Source: an uncultured Clostridia bacterium (GTDB lineage: Bacteria > Bacillota > Clostridia > Peptostreptococcales > Anaerovoracaceae). From it: a stretch of 36,649 bases of DNA. Location: contig CALZYE010000014.1 of assembly GCA_945830395.1 (NCBI GenBank), forward strand, positions 1 through 36,649. The letters are read 5' to 3'. A program made the translations under genes and the position numbers. The notes under the pieces were generated by a model. That model did no database searches. It saw only the letters and a program-made list of their open reading frames with translations, and had not been told where the DNA came from. Each line of letters starts with the position of its first letter. Positions within the stretch are counted from its first letter, which is position 1. Shown piece by piece: positions 31,623 through 36,649 of this stretch.

Positions 31623-33497
31623 TTATGGAAAGATAGGCATATTCTCAAGACCTTCCGAAGCAACCAACTTATCAAACTCTTTAATCATCTGTTCTCTTTC
31701 CTCTTGTAATTTAGCGTCTATAATTTCATTCTCTGCAGCAATCACTTTCTTTCTACGTGCGGATTCACGCTCCTTTGAACGCTGGTATTTATCTCTCCAA
31801 TACTCATCAATTTTTTCTTGTTCAAGTTCTTCTAGAGTCTTTTCTGGCTCTGGAAAGTCGACCATTCCCACGAAGTTTAGATATATTTCTACTTTCTGAA
31901 CTCGTCTTCCATCAATCTTTTCTGCCTTGTGAACCAGAACCTTATCAACGAATTCATTCAACATAGTAGGTGTTAATTTCTCGAATGAAGTATATCTATC
32001 AACAAGAGCATAGAAACTATTAAGGTCATTATTAGTTTGCTTCTGAACAGCAATAGTTTCCTCATAGATCTGGACTTGTTCTTTTATTTCCTTCTGTTCA
32101 TCCTCGTATGATGCTGACAACATTTTGAATCTATCTTCATTTATGATTCCTAAGGCATAAGACTCGTATAAGTTCTTAAAGATTCTATCTAGCTCTGAAA
32201 GTCTTTGCACATCTTCAGAATATCTCTGTTCATCTCGCTTACTTATAAATTCACTCTCAGCTTTTATCTGCTCTTTAACTTTAGCAACAAACGATTCACG
32301 GTCCTCAATAGCATACCTGCAAACATTCTTAATCGTATAGAGAATCACTTCCTCAAGTGCCTTGGTGCTTATGTGATGTGACTTACATTTAGGTTTTGAA
32401 GTTCCTCTAGCAGATAGTTTATATGTTGAGCAATCATACCCATTAAAGCCTGGTTGCTTTTTCCCATGTCTATCAACAAAAGCCTGAGCTCTGTGGTTAT
32501 ACATTTTCGCACCGCAATCAGCACAGAACACAAGTCCAGTTAACGGGTTTGCTTCTCCCAGCGAATCTTTTCTACGTCTTGTTGTAACAAGTCTTTGTAC
32601 AAGCTGGTAAGAATATAAGTCTATTATCGGCTCTTGAGTTCCTTTGAAGATAGCCCACTTGTCTGGCGTATTCATGATATTTTTCTTTTCCTTGTATGAC
32701 TTGCTTGTAGTTTTGAAATTTACAGTATACCCTAGGTATTCTGGTCTTGTTAGTATTCCTTTTACACTTCCAGAGTTCCACTTATATGGATCAAGAGAAT
32801 CTATTTTGTATCTGTATCTTCCTTCGCCATGCTTCGCTGCGTAGTAGGCTGGTGTTTCAATCTTTCTCTCATGAAGTATTCTAGCTATCTGTGTAGTTCC
32901 ATTTCCCTCGATGCACAACTGATAAATCAGCCTAACAACAGCTGCAGCTTCCTCATCAACAATCCACTTATGCTTATCGTTTGGATCCTTCCTATAACCA
33001 AATACCGGCTGAGCAGACAAATGAACTCCTGAGTTGCCAAGACTCTTTTTAGATGCTCGTATTTTCTTTGAACAATCTCTCAGATACCACTCATTCATGA
33101 TGTTGAGGAATGGAGCAAACTCTGCTGTGCTTTGATCCGCACTATCAACATTATTTGAAACGGCAATGAAATGAATGTTTCTCTCTCCGAAGTAAATCTC
33201 TGTGTAGTAACCAACTTCCAGATAATTTCTTCCGATTCGGCTCATGTCTTTAGCAATTACAGTTGCAATCTCGCCTTCCTCAATATCACTAATCAGTTTC
33301 TTCCAGCCAGGGCGATCAAAGGAACCACCGCTATAACCATCGTCAGTATAGTGCCTGATGTTTTCATAGCCATGTTCCTTGGCATAGTTCTCAAGCATTT
33401 CCTTTTGATTTACAATCGATGTGCTATCACCGAACTGATCATCATCTCGGGATAATCTCTCGTATAAAGCTGTTATGGTACCTATCTTCTTAGCCAT
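31623..33497 (-). CDS. TnpX/TndX-like large serine recombinase of the IME
   Basis: The 624-residue protein has a resolvase domain opening TALYERLSRDDD (Ser16 catalytic), DMSRIGRNYLEVGYYTE and MNEWYLRDCSKKIRA. A recombinase domain follows, then a zinc ribbon (FCADCGAKMYNHR, YDCSTYK, CKSHH), a long coiled coil (about 395-480) and a charged C-terminus. This build and the GA-containing target match Tn4451 TnpX and Tn5397 TndX. ATG 33497 is preferred because AAGGAG lies seven bases upstream. It should excise the IME and so repair the ICE relaxase. Confidence 0.92.
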   Translation of the reverse strand: MAKKIGTITALYERLSRDDDQFGDSTSIVNQKEMLENYAKEHGYENIRHYTDDGYSGGSFDRPGWKKLISDIEEGEIATVIAKDMSRIGRNYLEVGYYTEIYFGERNIHFIAVSNNVDSADQSTAEFAPFLNIMNEWYLRDCSKKIRASKKSLGNSGVHLSAQPVFGYRKDPNDKHKWIVDEEAAAVVRLIYQLCIEGNGTTQIARILHERKIETPAYYAAKHGEGRYRYKIDSLDPYKWNSGSVKGILTRPEYLGYTVNFKTTSKSYKEKKNIMNTPDKWAIFKGTQEPIIDLYSYQLVQRLVTTRRRKDSLGEANPLTGLVFCADCGAKMYNHRAQAFVDRHGKKQPGFNGYDCSTYKLSARGTSKPKCKSHHISTKALEEVILYTIKNVCRYAIEDRESFVAKVKEQIKAESEFISKRDEQRYSEDVQRLSELDRIFKNLYESYALGIINEDRFKMLSASYEDEQKEIKEQVQIYEETIAVQKQTNNDLNSFYALVDRYTSFEKLTPTMLNEFVDKVLVHKAEKIDGRRVQKVEIYLNFVGMVDFPEPEKTLEELEQEKIDEYWRDKYQRSKERESARRKKVIAAENEIIDAKLQEEREQMIKEFDKLVASEGLENMPIFP

Positions 33498-33651
33498 TAT
33501 CATTCTCCTTCAAACTCATAGAATCAGTTGCAATCAATCGCACTAATATATCCTCTACTGAATCTTTGGCATCACCAGATTGTCTAACATTGATTTCATA
33601 CATCGTCTTGTCAATCTTTCGATATAAGATGCGTTCTTTAATCTGTTTCAT
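33490..33651 (-). CDS. Small TnpW-like protein upstream of the recombinase
   Basis: The 53-residue protein (MKQIKERILYRKIDKTMYEIN..., ending LKENDNG) begins at ATG 33651, six bases after AAAGGAGG, and overlaps the recombinase start by eight bases. Small genes in front of Tn4451-like recombinases (TnpW, TnpV type) are usual, and their function is unclear. Upstream in-frame codons cross the element end and are not used. Confidence 0.65.
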   Translation of the reverse strand: MKQIKERILYRKIDKTMYEINVRQSGDAKDSVEDILVRLIATDSMSLKENDNG

Positions 33652-33700
33652 AATTGTCCTCCTTTCACTTCGTGCTTTATTCAGCACAGATGTAAAAGGC

Positions 33701-33721
33701 GGGAAGTTTTCATAACTTCCC
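33701..33721. repeat. Sub-terminal inverted repeat at the right IME end
   Basis: GGGAAGTT and AACTTCCC are perfect arms with a five-base loop, nine bases inside the right repeat. It is the counterpart of 27115-27133. Candidate recombinase binding site. Confidence 0.5.
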
Positions 33722-33730
33722 TTAAATAAT

Positions 33731-33739
33731 ATGATTATG
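33731..33739. repeat. Right attachment repeat of the IME (ATGATTATG)
   Basis: Identical to 27090-27098. The relaxase N-terminal frame crosses it and then ends within two codons in IME DNA. Confidence 0.85.
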
Positions 33740-34150
33740 CAAGCAATTTGTATTAAGGTGGGTAGCAACAATTACCTGAAATCTATCTCCCCACATTTTT
33801 TCCGCAAGCTTTATCCCGATTTCATGAATCGTTTCAGGACTGCCCTCTCCTTCTCGAAAGCTTTGATAACCGTGGTAGCAGATAATTTTGCTCTCATCCA
33901 TAAACTGTCCTTTTACAATTTGCATTTCATCCCTTGCACTATCCGGGCTGCAGTTAATGCCGGAGACAAAGTACTGCTTTTCCGTTTTACTTTCATTTGC
34001 CGCATATTTGATTACATCCGATAGTGCCTGAATCTCTTCATCTGTATATTTCGATTCTCCCTTGAGATTTTTTGTCTTTTCAGGATTTACCGCATAATCT
34101 ATAGGATGATCCAGCCTTCCCCTAACATCCCAGATTTCACATACTGCCAT
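33731..34150 (-). pseudogene. Relaxase, N-terminal part, interrupted by the IME
   Basis: These 140 codons are the catalytic front of a MobP-like relaxase: MAVCEIWDVRGRLDHPIDYAVNPEKT, YFVSGINCSP and VIVATHLNTNCLHNH, which supplies the HUH histidines (131, 138, 140). In related proteins HNH is followed by (F/Y)VVNSVSF, found here 6.64 kb away at 27089. The open frame instead continues two codons into IME DNA and stops at 33722. The start overlaps MobC by 14 bases, so the two are translationally coupled. Without excision the protein lacks the rest of the nuclease domain. Confidence 0.88.
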
Positions 34151-34481
34151 CTTTCTTTTCCTTTATAGGAAGCAGAAATTTTCTTCTTATCTCAAGCTGA
34201 AAATCTCTCCACCTCTTTACCTCACTATTAAGCATGGGAACATCAATAAATCCAAGGGCATTTGCCTTTGCTGCAATCTGATTAACTCTTCCGCCTATTG
34301 CGGAAAGCTCTCTCATATATTTATAGAAGGATTCATCGGGTTTTTCACAAAGCCTATATCCTGAAATCATCGCTCTTAAAAAACTTTCTCTTGAATAACC
34401 GGACTTTTCTACAAGAAGAGATAAATGCTTTGCTTCATCTTCAGTCAATCTGAAAAGAATCTGTATATTTCGCTTTCTCAT
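34137..34481 (-). CDS. MobC-like relaxosome accessory protein
   Basis: The 114-residue protein reads MRKRNIQILFRLTEDEAKHLSLLVEKSGYSRESFLRAMISGY, a ribbon-helix-helix-like start. A conserved MobC stretch follows (MRELSAIGGRVNQIAAKANALGFIDVPMLNSEVKRWRDFQLEIR). MobC binds oriT and helps the relaxase open the strands. ATG 34481 follows AAGGAG by eight bases; a longer frame to 34532 crosses the oriT hairpin and is rejected. Confidence 0.85.
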   Translation of the reverse strand: MRKRNIQILFRLTEDEAKHLSLLVEKSGYSRESFLRAMISGYRLCEKPDESFYKYMRELSAIGGRVNQIAAKANALGFIDVPMLNSEVKRWRDFQLEIRRKFLLPIKEKKDGSM

Positions 34482-34499
34482 TTTCCGTTCTCCTTTTCT

Positions 34500-34535
34500 T
34501 TCGGGGGGCTTCAGGGGATACTCCCCTGACAAGAG
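34500..34535. other. Candidate oriT hairpin of ICE B
   Basis: TCAGGGGA (34511-34518) and TCCCCTGA (34522-34529) form a perfect eight-pair hairpin with a three-base loop; a GGGGGG run lies next to it (34504-34509). The hairpin sits directly in front of MobC and the relaxase, the standard place of oriT in these ICEs. From memory, related elements carry this hairpin followed by a C-run near the nick. Confidence 0.65.
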
Positions 34536-34615
34536 AATTTGTTAGCATTTTGGCTAATCAAATTCAGTGCTTGGTAAGACCATGACAGCCTCCTCTATCC
34601 CCCTTCTTGATTTTT

Positions 34616-34873
34616 TTATATATGACTATGCCTGTTACTTTCCGAAAAAGGGATTTCATCGAAAGGGGAAGCATTATAAAAATCCATACCATTTTCTTCC
34701 TGTTTTTCTGTTATTTCCGCCTCCCCTCCCATGAAATTTTCATCTCCGAAGGTAATGGCATTGGTATCAAAAAGCAGGGTTTCCACTTTTTCTCTCGCTT
34801 CTTCCTCATTTTCGGCATACACAAAAAACTGTTTTTCATATTCTGTCCTAAGCAGCACATCATATTTTTTCAT
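34616..34873 (-). CDS. DpnD/PcfM family protein
   Basis: The 85-residue protein begins MKKYDVLLRTEYEKQFFVYAENEEEAREKVETLLFD, the DpnD/PcfM pattern (a strand-helix unit with AENEEEA). Members occur in conjugative plasmids such as pCF10 (pcfM) and in ICEs; the function is not established. GGAGA lies upstream of ATG 34873. It lies between the Toprim gene and the oriT. Confidence 0.7.
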   Translation of the reverse strand: MKKYDVLLRTEYEKQFFVYAENEEEAREKVETLLFDTNAITFGDENFMGGEAEITEKQEENGMDFYNASPFDEIPFSESNRHSHI

Positions 34874-34937
34874 CGTTTTTTTCTCTCCTTTTTCTAAAAT
34901 TTATTTTCTTTTTCATTGATTTTGGTAAAACATTTTC

Positions 34938-35897
34938 CTACCTTGAACGCTCCCTCGATGGCATTTTTTCTTTAGGATGTTTCCTTTTTCCAAGATAGTG
35001 CATTAAAAAATCGTTGACATCTTTTCCTATGGGGACCTTTCTGTCAACGACTTTTACTCTTTTTTCAAGCAAATGCATTAAGGCTTTAGTGCATAGTCTG
35101 CCTGTTTTATCGTTATCCAAATGAAGATATACCTTATTTATTTCCGGATGTTTTTCTAAAAACAGACCTAATGCAATGGGGATTTTACTATTTTCAATTT
35201 CCTTTTTCGGCTGGTACACACCTGCAAGAGAAATCAGATTCTCACCTCTATATTCCATTCCCGTATGCTTCCTATATGTGGCATATGACAGTAGATCAAT
35301 GGCAGATTCAAAGAGATGAACGCTTTTGGATGGTTGTTCTGCCAAGAGCCGAAAGGAATACCTCTTATCACTTCCGTAGGCTTCACCTTTAAACTCTCCC
35401 AAAGTTCCCCTAACATTTGCATATCTTGCCTTTCCCTTTTCATCTTTTCCAATAAAGACGGCGTTATGATGCTCCCTGCTTTCATAAAGGATTCCATCCT
35501 TTATACAGCGTTCTATGATTGTTTCATCAATACCACGGTCTAAAAGATACCCTCTTACTATATTTTCGTCTCTATTTCTCTTGGGAAGCAGAAGTTCTTT
35601 TTCCTCTTTTTGTCCTTGGACTTTCATATCTTCCGGAATTTCCCCCAGAAGTATATTTGCTGCCTCCAGAAAAGTATGCCCTTTTACCTTGATGAGATAG
35701 TCAAGGGCAGATACTCCACCGATTCCTCTTGACCACCAGTACCACTTTCCGTTTGAGAGTTTTAGACTGTCATGCTCCCTTGTACAGTACACACCGCTTG
35801 AAACCTTCATAAGATTTTCAGGTTCAAATGTCTTTAGGTAACTTAAAAGGTCGATTCTCCTGATTTCAATGAGTTTCTCCGGATGAATATATGCCAT
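34938..35897 (-). CDS. DUF3991/Toprim domain primase-like protein
   Basis: The 319-residue protein starts MAYIHPEKLIEIRRIDLLSYLKTFEPENL, then a CHC2-like region in which the zinc ligands are reduced to YCTREHDSLKLSNGKWYWWSRGIGG. SALDYLIKVKGHTFLEAA and a Toprim part follow (VHLFESAIDLLSYAT near 200; VYLHLDNDKTG near 270). DUF3991 proteins resemble DnaG-type primases and may prime the transferred strand. ATG 35897 follows AGGTAGG by seven bases. The start is eight bases after the DUF3848 gene. Confidence 0.78.
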   Translation of the reverse strand: MAYIHPEKLIEIRRIDLLSYLKTFEPENLMKVSSGVYCTREHDSLKLSNGKWYWWSRGIGGVSALDYLIKVKGHTFLEAANILLGEIPEDMKVQGQKEEKELLLPKRNRDENIVRGYLLDRGIDETIIERCIKDGILYESREHHNAVFIGKDEKGKARYANVRGTLGEFKGEAYGSDKRYSFRLLAEQPSKSVHLFESAIDLLSYATYRKHTGMEYRGENLISLAGVYQPKKEIENSKIPIALGLFLEKHPEINKVYLHLDNDKTGRLCTKALMHLLEKRVKVVDRKVPIGKDVNDFLMHYLGKRKHPKEKMPSRERSR

Positions 35898-35905
35898 TTT
35901 GCATC

Positions 35906-36241
35906 CTACCTTTCCATTTCTATATCCTGTTTTTGTCTTTCCATCAGGATATTTGCCCTGCTTTTTACCGTTTCCCATATATCTTCCATATGCCCGGTTT
36001 CTCTCTTTTCAAAGTCCTTGAACACATCTGAGAGCATATCTTCTGATTTTAACAATGCCTTTGCCTGACTATCTGTAAGGTCATTATATTCAAGAGAAAG
36101 TAAAATATCCTCTCGCAAAGTGTATTCATATGCGTGATGCAGGATTTCTTCCGGTGGTTGTGATAGCAGCCATCTTCTATATTTCTCCTGCTCTGCAAAT
36201 GCTTTTTCATAGACTTTCGTGTTTAGCATTTCATTTTTCAT
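35906..36241 (-). CDS. DUF3848 family protein
   Basis: The 111-residue protein reads MKNEMLNTKVYEKAFAEQEKYRRWLLSQPPEEILHHAYEYTLREDILLSLEYNDLTDSQAKALLKS, which I recognise as DUF3848, a helical protein frequent in Firmicute ICEs. The function is unknown. ATG 36241 lies after AAGGAGG. It heads the run of genes leading to the relaxosome. Confidence 0.75.
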   Translation of the reverse strand: MKNEMLNTKVYEKAFAEQEKYRRWLLSQPPEEILHHAYEYTLREDILLSLEYNDLTDSQAKALLKSEDMLSDVFKDFEKRETGHMEDIWETVKSRANILMERQKQDIEMER

Positions 36242-36264
36242 TGACTTTTTCCTCCTTCTTTGCA

Positions 36265-36308
36265 ATAGAAAAAGCCGAAGGGCTTTCGGAATTGAAAACC
36301 TTTCGGCT
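36265..36308 (-). terminator. Terminator after the right-edge gene
   Basis: AGCCGAAGGG (36273-36282) and CCTTTCGGCT (36299-36308) form a ten-pair stem with one mismatch or wobble, followed by TTTTCT on the minus strand. Confidence 0.65.
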
Positions 36309-36333
36309 ATGTAAATTTGTGCTTTTCACTATA

Positions 36334-36649
36334 TTATTTTCTTATACCAACTAATTCAATTGAAAAATACTTCTCTAATTCATTGCATACAACGGACTCT
36401 CTATCATTCGTACATAAATTTCTTATTACAAATTTATTTTTCTCATTTGTCGGATATATGGTAAATATCTCTCTTTTATCAAGATTGAGTTCTTCCTCAA
36501 ATTTATCATAGATTGCTTTTAAATAGTCTGTCACACATTGCAATATAACGCTATTTTCGCTACTAATCACAATAGGAAATGGAAAGAAAAAAATACGCAA
36601 ATTGCAATAACAAGTTGAACATTTACAGTTGAATAGTCCATCATGCAGC
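36334..36649 (-). CDS. C-terminal part of an unknown protein, cut by the window edge
   Basis: The frame has no convincing start inside the window and stays open to base 36649; the visible 104 residues read LHDGLFNCKCSTCYCNLRIF...FPFPIVISSENSVILQCV and end SIELVGIRK. A dense cysteine cluster (CKCSTCYC) near the front suggests a metal site. The TTG at 36600 is a poor start without a ribosome site, so the gene most likely begins upstream, outside the window. A terminator follows. I do not recognise the family. Confidence 0.5.
   Translation of the reverse strand, partial: LHDGLFNCKCSTCYCNLRIFFFPFPIVISSENSVILQCVTDYLKAIYDKFEEELNLDKREIFTIYPTNEKNKFVIRNLCTNDRESVVCNELEKYFSIELVGIRK

Larger units (their letters stand above)
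27090..33739. mobile_element. Integrative mobilizable element inserted in the relaxase gene (element C)
   Basis: ATGATTATG occurs at both ends (27090-27098 and 33731-33739), and removing one copy plus everything between restores the relaxase frame exactly. The 6,641-bp unit carries a TnpX-like large serine recombinase, a MobA/MobL relaxase, a candidate oriT, a Rep-like winged-helix gene and a restriction-modification pair. The gene set and the recombinase resemble Tn4451-type mobilizable elements. The GA pair inside the repeat fits the crossover dinucleotide known for TnpX and TndX. Confidence 0.9.
2580..36649. mobile_element. Integrative conjugative element (element B), right end outside window
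   Basis: The block carries a large serine integrase at one end, a complete Gram-positive type IV secretion set (VirD4, pilin, VirB6, PrgI, VirB4, SLT-CHAP hydrolase), MobC plus a relaxase, and a hairpin resembling an oriT. Accessory genes include a surface adhesin with an invertase, an ArdC-like protein, MazF-like and RadC-like genes. It is interrupted by an IME inside the relaxase gene and by an RloAB defence cassette inside the transfer operon. The right attachment site is not visible, so the full length is unknown. Boundaries are inferred from the integrase position and its fused C-terminus. Confidence 0.7.

Noticed and set aside
2275-33497. The two large serine recombinases as one duplicated gene
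   Set aside because: They differ in catalytic-domain sequence (YPRVS versus YERLS), zinc ribbon and C-terminus, and belong to different elements.

Overview
The window looks like accessory DNA of a low-GC Gram-positive anaerobe (Bacillota, Clostridia or a relative; genus not decidable). The evidence is A/T-rich codon use, strong AGGAGG ribosome sites, a Gram-positive cell-wall anchored adhesin, and conjugation genes of the Tn1549/CTn type (PrgI, VirB4, PcfB, CD1845-like, YdbC/PC4-like, RadC-like, DUF3848, DpnD/PcfM). Almost every gene lies on the minus strand, so transcription runs from base 36649 towards base 1. No rRNA, tRNA or housekeeping gene is visible.

The layout is read best as nested mobile elements. 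(A) Bases 1 to about 2580 are a fragment of a resident ICE: the 3' end of a RumA-like coding sequence, a CD1845-type membrane protein, a replication initiator with an iteron-like array, PcfB, and a VirD4 gene that stops after its first ~110 codons. (B) From about 2580 to beyond the right edge is a second ICE that appears integrated in (A). Its large serine integrase reads through a palindromic junction at 2573-2586 into the resident gene. ICE (B) holds, right to left: DUF3848 and Toprim proteins, DpnD/PcfM, an oriT hairpin, MobC, relaxase, PcfB, an ArdC-like protein, VirD4, a VirB2-like pilin, VirB6, PrgI, VirB4, a muramidase/CHAP hydrolase, a Hin-like invertase, a 1497-residue adhesin, an AP2/zinc-ribbon protein, a sigma-like factor, RadC-like, YdbC-like and MazF-like proteins, and the integrase.

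Two cargo blocks interrupt ICE (B). (C) A 6.64 kb integrative mobilizable element, bounded by ATGATTATG repeats at 27090 and 33731, sits inside the relaxase gene just after the HNH metal-binding codons. It carries its own TnpX-like recombinase, MobA/MobL relaxase, candidate oriT, a winged-helix/Rep-like gene and a type II restriction-modification pair (NgoBV-like nuclease plus m5C methyltransferase). (D) An RloA-RloB (AbiL-like) defence operon with its own canonical promoter, a 37-codon ORF and a DUF2188 gene lie between the pilin and VirB6 genes, insulated by terminators.

The signals most worth following are: the relaxase split by (C), which should block transfer of (B) until excision; a 330-nt GC-richer intergenic region at 6061-6394 with long-range and pseudoknotted pairings and a TTGACA box, probably an uncatalogued structured RNA; a 26-bp palindrome closely resembling Hin crossover sites between the invertase and the adhesin; and the integrase fused to its target gene. 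All functional statements come from reading the sequence and from remembered family features; no database search was run.
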